A stretch of DNA of 14,192 nt from Dunaliella salina (Eukaryota > Chlorophyta > Chlorophyceae > Chlamydomonadales > Dunaliellaceae). The position numbers and the translations under genes are program-made. This document shows, in pieces, positions 7,576-14,192 of the stretch. The stretch is taken from contig MU070305.1 in assembly GCA_002284615.2 (NCBI GenBank), positions 34,266 through 48,457 on the forward strand, given 5' to 3'. Under the pieces are notes generated by a model, which had not been told where the DNA came from, ran no database searches, and saw only the letters and a list, made by a program, of their open reading frames with translations. Within the stretch, counting starts at the first letter, position 1. Each line of letters begins with the position of its first letter.

Positions 7576-10500
7576 GGGCTTGGCTCGGCGGCTCAGAAAA
7601 CAATTCCCCTACCATCCGTGTATTTTCCTACTCTCCTCCTTCCATAAATGTACTTCTATCCTGCAACAAGTAGTGCATGATGCCAGGCACCTTCTTGAAG
7701 CCTGACTGCAGCTTTGCTTGTGGGGAACGACAAACTTGCAAGCTTCATTTAAAGATCAAGTTCCTTGATTACCTACTTTTCCGTAAGGTGTTCAGGGTGG
7801 ACAAGCAGTATTGACAAGCGGTTGATGCGGAGGAGTTCTGGAAGAGCCTGCTAATCGCCGTGAATTTCTCAAAAATTGGGGGGGGGGCACCAGGTACATA
7901 TTTTTCCAGGCCGAGCCGAGCCAGAGCGCACCATTTGCTCGGCTCAAAAAATGCTTTTTAGTACTAAATCGAGTCGAGCCGAGCCAGTGTGAGCCAGTAA
8001 TTGTAGGCTCCAATTAAATGTGAATGACATGAAATTTACATTACCAAGCTGCATGATAACTTTGACGCGCGCACATGTGTATATATTCATGCAAATGTGT
8101 GGATGTATATGTATTAATGTGTATGTATTTGTATATTAAGCTGGCCCCAGGAATGCATATCACCTTCCCGTTGCCCTGCGTCTGCAAGAATGAGGTTGGA
8201 AGGAATGGCCGGAATTTGAGTTATCTGTGTTAAATCTTTCGCAGCAAAAGGTGATGATTGAACACGCTGTTCCAGTAATTGACTCCTCTGTTCGTTTTCC
8301 GCAAGTTGGCTTGTAGCGGTGTTTGCAGGCATTTTCTATGTACTTGCTGCACAAAATGAGGCTCACGCTGCATCACAAGCAATGGATGGAGGCACTGGTT
8401 TGGTGTGTTTTCTGCATCAGATTAAAGTGGTATGCGTACCTGGATCATTTAAGCACGTTTTCCTATTTTCGCACAAGCGTGAGCATGCCCCCCTAAAATT
8501 TGACCACTGATTCACAGACTGTTTAGTCTATGGAAATGTCAAAGCAAGGGGCATGCTTGCACACCACCTGCAGCCGTCTTGCTTGCATAGAGTTGCAGAA
8601 AGTGCCTGCACAGAGCTTGCAGGATGGATTAACTTGCACAATGCACACATGCACACCGCAAATGCTCAAAAAACTGCGCACAGATAAGGAGCCTACAGGA
8701 AGCATAACACTAGGTCAGCCCAGGCATGCTGCGCCAAAAAGTGTGGAGTCCTTGCCCCGCAGGATTTCAAGCAAACTGAGTTTGCAGGGTAGTATACATT
8801 GATACATGGAGCACTTCTGCATCAAAAAGAAAGTGAGGATGAGGTGTTTCAGGTGAGCCAGGGGCATATTTTGAGGTATTTCGGTCAAAACTGGCCACTC
8901 CCCGCGAAACGGGTGCCACAATGCATGTTCTGACCTGATTCTGCCCCATGTTGTGACTTCCAGGTAGGTTTTGTGTCAAGCCTAAACCATCGGTGTGAAA
9001 AAATAGGGGGGTGAAAATTTGTCCCAAAGCACTTAGAGCATGAGCGCGTCTGCCAGGCAACAGTGGTGCAAAACTGGAAATCAGACAAGCACAGCATCCG
9101 GCCACAATTTGAGTAAGAGATGTTGTTCAGTATGTTCACCAACTATGCCCTGCCAAGTTTGAGGGCCCAGGTGCGGGTGTGCGCGTTCCTGGGGCTCAAT
9201 CAAGGCTGGGAGCTGTCTCAGCAAAGGATCTTGGCACACAGCAGCAAATTCAGCTATGACACCTGCAGGCTCATCAATAACGTCTGAAGGCAAAATACGA
9301 ATGGGTCTCACCTTGTGGCAGTCCGGGGTTCGGGAGAACAGGCCCAGCTGTCACTCCGTTTGAACTGGATATTGACCTCCAGCAGAGGACAGCGTTTGAA
9401 TTTCAACAACATAATTTATTCAAGTCATCGCTCATATTGGCTCTCCAATTCATTCACGCACGTTGCAAAGCCTTGGTTTCTCGTTATTTCCCTCCAAAAT
9501 CGGGCTATAGGTCAGGCCCCCAATCCTATGCCAAAAATGGATGATATACTGCCGAATACGTTGAACCCACTTATGAGTATGAGGGATTACTTGTTTAAGG
9601 GAAAGGACTAGTCTGGCATGTTGGGGAAGTGCGGAGGACACCTGGGTGTGGCTCAGGGGGAGCTTTCTGCATCACAAACATGCATTTCTTCCATTTGGGC
9701 ACACCAGTGCATGTTTTGAGGTGGCAAATGTTTCTCTTAATATTTTTGCAATTAAGGAGCATAAGGTGTGCCCCGTACCTGCACTTCTTGGTCATCCTTG
9801 GGAATGGCCATTTTCCAGGGATGGGTCATTTGTGATACGCGTACTTTAAAGAATGCTAAAAAGGGCCTTAAATTCGCGAATCGTAAAATCCGCTGGTTGG
9901 AGTGTGCGGTAAAATTCGTCATTGAAAATTGCTGGGCAGGCCCAGCCCACCTTCAGTTCCCATTTTTCCGAAGTCTTAAAAATCAACCAAAGCATCCGGA
10001 GACCTCAACAAAAGAGGTCGTCTGCTGCTTGCTCTTTTGCTCAATCTGCTGCATCACCATCTTCACTGGCTCCAGCTGCTTCCCAGGTGCTGTGCAGCTG
10101 GCCACCCCAGAGCCAGCAACTTGCAAGAAATGCTGTCTGATGCGCCAGGCACCACCATGGTACACATGCTCACACAGTTTGCACTTGTTCTTGCTCTGCT
10201 TGGCCCCATCCGTGCCCTCAGGCTGAACAGGCGTGACATAATCCTGATCAGGACCTTTCTCTTTTGGCATAATTAAATGTTTGTGGGGTTTGGGGGGTGG
10301 CAGGGGGTGGCAGGGGGCAGTTGGGGTGGGGGTCCCAGGTTCGAATCCTGCTTCCCCCACCCAAAACCCTCCCTCCCCAAAATGGCCCTCTAAATTCGCG
10401 TACATACGCGACGTACGCGTATTTTACACGTATATACGCGAATGGTAACTCCCGGACCCGCGAATGACCCAACCCTGCCATTTTCTGAGGGACCCTACGC

Positions 10501-13500
10501 AGGCCCAAACTGCAGCAGCGAGTGTTTGGGCAGCCTGCTGGTAATATTGCTAGTGATTTTGGGTTGTCGGGAGGACCCCTGAGGCTTGTCGGATTTTCAT
10601 CGCACGGACAAGCACGCATATGCGCGGAGGTGTGGCCAGGCCACGATAGGCCACCTCCGCACCCGCTGTTTGTCCTTGCCGATGCCTGGGGTTGTCATCA
10701 TCAACACTGACGCCGCGGGCTGCCATGAAGGGCGCCTGGGGGGAGCTGCTGGCCTCCGCAAAGTTGCTGGAGCTATAAACTCTGAATCCTGCTTGTGAGC
10801 ACACATCCGACAAGGCCAACGCACTTTTGTTGATGATTCTCGCAAAATTTCCCAACCAGAATTCTGAATTTGCTGCGCTGCGGGCGGATTTTTAAGCCTG
10901 CCCGCGAAAAGTGGTTGGGTAAGTCCCTTCAAAATAAAATCAAGACAGCGTCTTTTATCTCAAATGACTGGCTGCCCGCGGAACTTGAAAGGGGTTGGCA
11001 ATTGAAATCCGTACCCTGTCCCAATACTCCGTTGAAGCATCAAAATTTCATTGAAAATTAGTAGAACGCCGTTTCCTATCGTCATCACTCCTCTCGACTG
11101 GCTTTGGAACACCCCCAGGACAGCCCCCTGCCAGCTCGCATCAGGTGGCCACCAGTGCACTCAGGGACCATCCTGGGGTCCACCTGCAGGCTTGGGGTGC
11201 AGCAGGAAGGTTAGGGCACACAGGGGGTGAGTTTTGCTGGCTGAGCGCGCAAACATGCAGGCCTAGCGCGCAGCAGGGTTCACCAAATGGGACCAGCTCA
11301 GCGCTGAAAAATTGTTTTTTAACTAGCTTTCAGGAGGCGTTCTCAGAATGGGCAGAGGTGGCTTGGCTGGCAAAAGGCAGGATATCACACAGGGATTGGG
11401 GGTCTATTGGCTGGACCATCGGGGGGGGGTCTATTGGCTGGACCATCGCCCCAGCCCCCCATACCCCCCAGGATGTGCTTCAGATGAAATGCTGAACCAT
11501 CATTTTGGTCAAGTAAGCTGAAGGAGTGGTTCCTGATTACCCCATTCTCGCAGGGATTTTGCCTGCTTTATGGCCCTCCACCCTGGGCCCCCCACTGCAC
11601 AAACTGAGTATGCAGAGTTGCTCAGAAAGGTCAAATTATAGGACCTGCATACTCAGATTTGGCTGGTTGAATTGGGGCAAGAACTCAAACCTAGATGCCT
11701 GACCTGATTTTAAGACGTCTTGTTCAAGTCTTTAAAAAATTTTCATATTCAGAATCCTGAGCATTTATTGGTATATATATGGGTTCAATCAAAGAGGGTC
11801 TGGGGGGTGGAGGGGGGATCCCTGTAGGTTTTAATCCTTTGGGACCCCCCCTCTTCAATCCGGTGACCTACTTCTACAGAAATCTTAACATATCATTGGG
11901 TTCTGAGCTCAAGAACTATTGATTGGAACCTCTATGAGCAAATCGCGTAAGAAGGGGGTCCTTTGCATGAATCAGTGTCAGTGCCACATGCGCATGGGTG
12001 TGGGCTGCGGGGGTTGTGGAGGCAAACATACAGCAGACCAATCCAAACTTCCAGGTATGTGACATTGCACCATGTGTTATTGCTTGGAGAAGTCGGGCTC
12101 GCAAGCCACTTTTGGGTGCATGGCAGCACAGGCTTGCATGGGCGTCTGCTACTTAGTTTTTGCCTCATGGCTCTGCTGCAATTCACTCGTTCAATGCGTT
12201 GAGTATGCAGATGGATAGGGAACTTAAAAAGGATGAGATCGATACCCTCTTTGTCTGCAATGGGGCACTGGAAGGGGGGTTTCCGGGGGGGAGGGAGGGG
12301 GTACAATGATCTGGGTCAACTTTTGACATGACGTCCTGTGATTTTTCTTTTGACCCTCCAGCACGCTGTCACCAAAAAACGCACATACACCTTTTGCTTG
12401 CAGGTCATCTACACCACAGCATGCTGCTCTGACAAGCCCACAGGAGATGGCTCGTTTGTGCCCCTCACCATCAACTACCAAGAGCGTTTCAGTGCAGCCG
12501 GCAAGACAAGGTGCATTTGTGAATCAACCCCTTTGAAAGATGGAAAGCTAAGCTCGGTTAATGGTTCCAACTTAAATGGTTTGCTCATGAAGCTTCGTTA
12601 GTGCTCTGCAATTTCCGATTTCCAACAAAGGGTTCCGTGTCGGATCAGATTTGTTGCATTTCTGTACCACTTTGGACTGTGCCTTTGTACAGTCCTCTCA
12701 ACAGTTTCCAGCCAAATTGTTATCTTGTATGGATCCAGCAGGTGCTAGCAAGCCTAATTTATGGGCATCATACGTTGTTCCACTTGAAAAGCTCTCGGAA
12801 TCTGAGCTCTCAGGAGTTGCCGATTGTCGATTGATACACATTTGAGTCTCATTGAAGGTTGTGGGGTTGTTGGAGGGGTCTCGAGGGCGGCTAATCTCTT
12901 TTGGAGGCCCTCTTCCAAAATTTGTGGTTGGCTTGCCCACATGATTCTGAGCATAGCAGTGGATCCCTGAGCTCATGTCCTGCTGATCTGCATTGTTTAA
13001 AGAAAATGCGAAGGACAGCTGGTCTTTCTCAATAGGAAGTCAACACCATCCGTGCATGAGTTTTGGTTGCCAGAAGTGGGGAGGTAAAGGAGCAGGATTC
13101 AATCCATGCTTTGAAGATAGTGACAAGATGCTTCTCATGAGTGCACCAATGGATTCAGGATAAGTACCTTTTTCAAGAATTGGTAGGACATGAGCGTCCA
13201 CAACACAAGTTTTCCTAACGATTCTGCCGTGGTTCACTTCTTGGTTATGACCAGCATGCGAACAAAAGAAGCATGGGGAATTCACACAACAGGTATTGGA
13301 AGGGGGGGCAGGGGTCCAGCCCATATTGTTTTCGGTATTTGAAGATGCATGACTCAAAATATATTGTGGGTGCCCCCTGTCTATTTAAGAGTTGTTGCTA
13401 GGTAAGAGATGACTGATGTTTTAGGCACTCAATGTGTGGGGGTCAGAGTTGAGACAAATTGGAGTGGCTGATGATGCTGTGCACAGTGAGCACTTACACA

Positions 13501-13696
13501 CATGCCCATGTACACGTGGATAGGTAAGCATGATGTGCAGACGCCTGTATACCTGGGAAATTTAGACACCTTCCGTGTTGATACCTGATGTGTAGATACC
13601 TCTCTAAAACTACTTCTGGCATGGACGCTTGCAATGCCCTGACTTGCACAATCTCACCCGCCCAACCGCTCTTTTGGCAACCACACTGCATGCATG

Positions 13697-13774
<78 letters not shown>

Positions 13775-14093
13775 TGTGTGTGTGTGTGTGTCCACAAGTC
13801 GCATCATTGAGGAGAGGCTGCTTTGTGCAGCTGCGGCTACATCAAATGCATGGTAATGACACATATTATTAAGTATGTATATGTAATACAAATTATTATA
13901 ATACCGCTTTTTTAAAAATGGGGTGGCTAGACCAGGTACAGGCTGATTTGGTTATCCAGAGGTGGATGGCCCACCAAGGCCCCCCGTTGGACGTTGCTTG
14001 CAGTGGTGGCTACATCAAGCGCGATGGGCGGCCGCGTGACTCTGAGGTGCTGACGTCGCGCCTTGTGGACAGGCCACTAAGGCCCATGTTCAC

Positions 14094-14096
<3 letters not shown>
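6663..14096 (+). CDS. PNP: Plastid-type polynucleotide phosphorylase, 5' part (four exons)
   Basis: The joined exons are 6663-6956, 7064-7135, 12404-12510 and 14004-14096; the gene continues past the right edge. PNPase is a trimeric phosphorolytic 3'-5' exoribonuclease that also adds 3' tails, and the plastid form processes and degrades chloroplast RNA. The spliced product has a basic, glutamine- and alanine-rich leader, then LRFELDAG..., [56 protein letters not shown] and [12 protein letters not shown]. These are consecutive conserved blocks of the first RNase PH domain, including the loop equivalent to the RNA-contacting FFRR loop of bacterial PNPase (here YIKR). The IYTT and TSGG wording is closer to plastid than to mitochondrial plant PNPases. 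Reading frame is kept across all three complete introns (phases 0, 0, 2). Start is uncertain: ATG 6663 or ATG 6729. Confidence 0.9.
6957..7063 (+). other. PNPase intron 1 (107 bp)
   Basis: Donor GTATGT directly after CAA; acceptor GCCTTGACAG before ATG ATG ATC CTT. Phase 0. An unspliced read would continue the frame only to the TAG at 6999-7001. Confidence 0.75.
7064..7135 (+). CDS. PNP: PNPase exon 2
   Basis: This exon is 72 bp, 24 codons: [12 protein letters not shown], then [12 protein letters not shown]. It corresponds to the conserved first strands of PNPase (L-E-T-G...R-Q-A...). Acceptor CAG at 7061-7063, donor GTAAGT at 7136. Both ends are phase 0, so this exon could be skipped without a frame change, but that would remove a core strand. 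Confidence 0.9.
7499..7574. repeat. (CA)38 microsatellite
   Basis: An uninterrupted CA run in intron 2, about 360 bp after the exon 2 donor. Runs of Thr-His or Cys-Val codons in the frames crossing it are translations of the repeat, not genes. It is complementary to the TG runs in introns 3 and 4 of the same transcript. Confidence 0.98.
7911..7998. repeat. GAGCC-motif cluster with inverted repeat
   Basis: GAGCCGAG (7913-7920) and CTCGGCTC (7938-7945) are perfect inverted repeats. A second group, GAGTCGAGCCGAGCCAG then GAGCCAG, follows to 7998. Such motifs often sit in the subterminal part of DNA transposons, but no second terminus or target duplication was found. Confidence 0.5.
8066..8140. 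repeat. TG/TA-rich simple sequence
   Basis: Runs of TGTGTATATAT, TGTATATGTATTAATGTGTATG and TTGTATATT. Low-complexity alternating sequence inside intron 2; no gene. Confidence 0.7.
9081..9400 (-). other. Unrecognised antisense coding-like stretch
   Basis: On the minus strand, 9311-9081 reads open with ordinary amino-acid composition ([20 protein letters not shown], then further to TWQGIVGEH). Just upstream, in another frame, [13 protein letters not shown]...PRTATR runs up to AAG followed by GTGAGA, which resembles a splice donor. It could be a remnant of a transposon or host gene, or chance. No domain is recognised and no flanking element ends were found. Confidence 0.2.
9808..9815 (+). repeat. 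hAT target site duplication, left
   Basis: CCATTTTC directly before the left terminus; identical to 10478-10485. Eight bases is the standard hAT duplication length. Confidence 0.9.
9983..10270 (-). pseudogene. hAT transposase N-terminal remnant with BED zinc finger
   Basis: The frame runs from ATG at 10270 to TGA at 9983-9985, 95 codons. After a short polar leader ([12 protein letters not shown]) comes [20 protein letters not shown], then [12 protein letters not shown]30, C33, H47 and C59, together with the GG..R...H....G.GV..C wording, fit the DNA-binding BED finger at the start of many hAT transposases. A glutamine- and lysine-rich tail follows. The catalytic RNase H-like core and the hAT dimerisation domain are absent; full transposases are several hundred residues longer. 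It could encode a short DNA-binding protein that competes with full transposase, but expression is unknown, and upstream codons to 10405 run through a G/C tract and look non-coding. Confidence 0.7.
10287..10332 (+). other. G-run cluster (possible G-quadruplex) inside hAT element
   Basis: Five or more runs of 4-6 G separated by short spacers (GGGGGGTGGCAGGGGGTGGC, then further G runs). It lies just upstream of the antisense BED frame, in its possible promoter. A box B-like GGTTCGAATCC follows at 10338-10348, but no box A or tRNA fold accompanies it. Confidence 0.5.
10478..10485 (+). repeat. hAT target site duplication, right
   Basis: CCATTTTC directly after the right terminus; identical to 9808-9815. 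Confidence 0.9.
11403..11448 (+). repeat. 27-bp tandem duplication
   Basis: TCTATTGGCTGGACCATCG at 11403-11421 is repeated exactly at 11430-11448, with a G run between. A recent slippage or microhomology duplication inside intron 2. Confidence 0.9.
11604..11656. repeat. 12-bp perfect inverted repeat
   Basis: CTGAGTATGCAG (11604-11615) and CTGCATACTCAG (11645-11656), separated by 29 bp. It could form a hairpin in the intron 2 transcript. It is not associated with an evident element. Confidence 0.75.
11810..11853. repeat. 13-bp imperfect inverted repeat
   Basis: GAGGGGGGATCCC (11810-11822) and GGGACCCCCCCTC (11841-11853) pair with one mismatch across an 18-base loop. Upstream G runs (11797-11817) give the same stretch quadruplex potential. 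No function assigned. Confidence 0.65.
12274..12301 (+). other. G-run cluster upstream of exon 3
   Basis: GGGGGGTTTCCGGGGGGGAG followed by GGAGGGGG offers four G runs with spacers of 1-5 bases about 100 bp before the exon 3 acceptor. Quadruplexes in this position can affect splicing in other genes; here only the sequence potential is seen. Confidence 0.4.
12404..12510 (+). CDS. PNP: PNPase exon 3
   Basis: This exon is 107 bp. The acceptor is CAG at 12401-12403, the donor GTGCAT at 12511. Codons read [12 protein letters not shown], then [20 protein letters not shown] and GKT, plus two bases of a serine codon completed by exon 4. The block PL(T/S)(I/V)xYQER(F/T)xAAG is among the most conserved in PNPases. 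Because its length is not a multiple of three, skipping it would shift the frame. Confidence 0.92.
12698..13366 (-). pseudogene. Antisense coding-like frame broken by one TGA
   Basis: One minus-strand frame stays open from 13357 (first ATG) to the TGA at 13040-13042, then continues in the same frame to a TGA at 12698-12700: about 220 codons with one internal stop. The first half contains [15 protein letters not shown], a C-x2-C-x4-H-x5-H arrangement loosely like a zinc knuckle, and then a leucine- and proline-rich stretch. The second half is Ser/Asn/Pro-rich (for example [15 protein letters not shown]). It may be the remnant of a transposon gag-like or host gene lying in intron 3. I recognise no family. 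A chance open frame is possible. Confidence 0.3.
13691..13791. repeat. (TG)n microsatellite with TGCA flank
   Basis: TGCATGCATG leads into about 46 TG units (13699-13791) with one interruption (A at 13768). It lies in intron 3, about 210 bp before the exon 4 acceptor. Cys-Val and Thr-His frames across it are artefacts of the repeat. Confidence 0.98.
14004..14096 (+). CDS. PNP: PNPase exon 4
   Basis: The first base, T, completes the serine codon begun in exon 3. It then reads [19 protein letters not shown] and [11 protein letters not shown], plus AA of a lysine codon. G-G-(Y/F)-x-(K/R)-R-(D/E)-G-R-P and R-L-(V/I)-D-R-P-(L/I)-R-P are signature blocks of the first PNPase core. The most likely donor is GT at 14097, giving phase 2, so the next exon should begin with one base completing Lys followed by Gly (K-G in relatives). 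Because a GT repeat follows, the exact donor cannot be fixed from sequence alone. Confidence 0.88.

Positions 14097-14192
<96 letters not shown>
14097..14192. repeat. (GT)48 microsatellite at the intron 4 donor
   Basis: A perfect GT run starts at the first intron base and continues to the end of the window. Its real length is unknown, since the sequence stops inside it. The whole visible part of intron 4 is this repeat. Confidence 0.97.

Larger units (their letters stand above)
9816..10477. mobile_element. Non-autonomous hAT-family transposon (662 bp)
   Basis: The left end reads CAGGGATGGGTCATTTGTG (9816-9834). The right end, read inward on the minus strand, is CAGGGTTGGGTCATTCGCG. The termini match at 15 of 19 positions and the first 15 bases differ at one. 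Both are flanked by the perfect 8-bp duplication CCATTTTC. Subterminal regions are rich in ACGCG and TTCGCG words on both sides (9837-9880 and 10395-10445), as expected of transposase binding sites. The interior keeps only a short antisense BED-finger frame, so the element is a Ds-like deletion derivative that needs a transposase from elsewhere. It lies within PNPase intron 2, about 2.7 kb after the donor and 1.9 kb before the acceptor. Perfect duplication and near-matching termini suggest a fairly recent insertion. Confidence 0.92.
7136..12403 (+). other. PNPase intron 2 (5268 bp)
   Basis: Donor GTAAGT; acceptor CTTTTGCTTGCAG before GTC ATC TAC. ACT joined to GTC restores GETVIYTT. The intron hosts the (CA)n tract, GAGCC repeats, TG/TA-rich DNA and the hAT element listed separately. 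The rest, including 7575-7910, 8140-9080 and 10478-11398, shows no recognisable gene. The stretch 8530-8680 is rich in the word CTTGCA or TTGCA. 10600-10800 is GC-rich, with open frames on both strands but no recognisable motif. Confidence 0.85.
12511..14003 (+). other. PNPase intron 3 (1493 bp)
   Basis: The donor is GTGCAT after ACA AG (a weaker donor than the others); the acceptor is GTTGCTTGCAG before T GGT GGC. The last ten bases, TTGCTTGCAG, are identical to those of intron 2. Phase 2, rebuilding AGT (Ser). It contains the antisense frame and the (TG)n tract listed separately. 13367-13690 shows nothing else recognisable. Confidence 0.85.

Noticed and set aside
7363..7705. Open frames of Cys-Val or Thr-His repeats on both strands
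   Set aside because: They are translations of the (CA)38 tract and its flanks, with no other protein features. The same applies to the frames across 13588-13891.
10321..10365. Possible tRNA gene around GGTTCGAATCC at 10338
   Set aside because: The T-arm-like sequence is good, but there is no box A, anticodon arm or acceptor pairing, and it lies inside the hAT element.
11932..12306. 124-codon minus-strand frame
   Set aside because: Composition is irregular (Pro-, Cys- and His-rich, from low-complexity DNA) and no motif is recognisable; probably chance.

Overview
The window is nuclear eukaryotic DNA, most likely from a green alga or another member of Viridiplantae. I see no bacterial-type operon, no CRISPR array and no intact RNA gene. 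The main result is the 5' part of a split gene on the + strand for a plastid-type polynucleotide phosphorylase (PNPase). Four exons at about 6663-6956, 7064-7135, 12404-12510 and 14004-14096 splice in frame through GT-AG introns of 107, 5268 and 1493 bp plus a fourth that runs off the window. The joined product has a transit-peptide-like N-terminus and then the start of the first RNase PH domain. The catalytic second core, KH and S1 domains lie beyond the right edge. The plastid-style transit peptide, the acceptors ending TTGCTTGCAG and the type of LINE present point to a green lineage; the species cannot be read from this sequence.

Layout. 1 to ~772: a decaying tandem array with a ~182-bp monomer, cut by the left edge. 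1437 to ~5615: intergenic DNA full of retroelement debris. It holds three 3' ends of one LINE family (two + strand, one - strand), two tRNA-related SINE-like units with box B plus several 3' fragments, and a ~0.3-kb segment present twice. One LINE copy (~2170-3368) has its upstream part (RNase H end and zinc motif) inverted against its 3' part (PD...EIK endonuclease-like end), the arrangement expected from twin priming. ~6020-6600: a further SINE-like piece and a small degenerate tandem repeat with a G tract, just upstream of the PNPase gene.

6663 to end: the PNPase gene. Its 5.3-kb second intron carries a (CA)n tract and a complete 662-bp hAT-family element (9816-10477). That element has matching termini, a perfect 8-bp target duplication CCATTTTC and an antisense 95-codon remnant of a BED zinc-finger transposase, so it is a non-autonomous deletion derivative. 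Intron 3 holds a long antisense frame (13366-12698) broken by one TGA, and a (TG)n tract. Intron 4 opens directly into a (GT)n tract at its splice donor.

I find no convincing new molecular system. The most interesting features are the complementary CA and TG tracts flanking PNPase exon 3, the splice donor embedded in a microsatellite, the clean hAT insertion and the inverted LINE copy. All recognition is by eye from sequence; no search was run.
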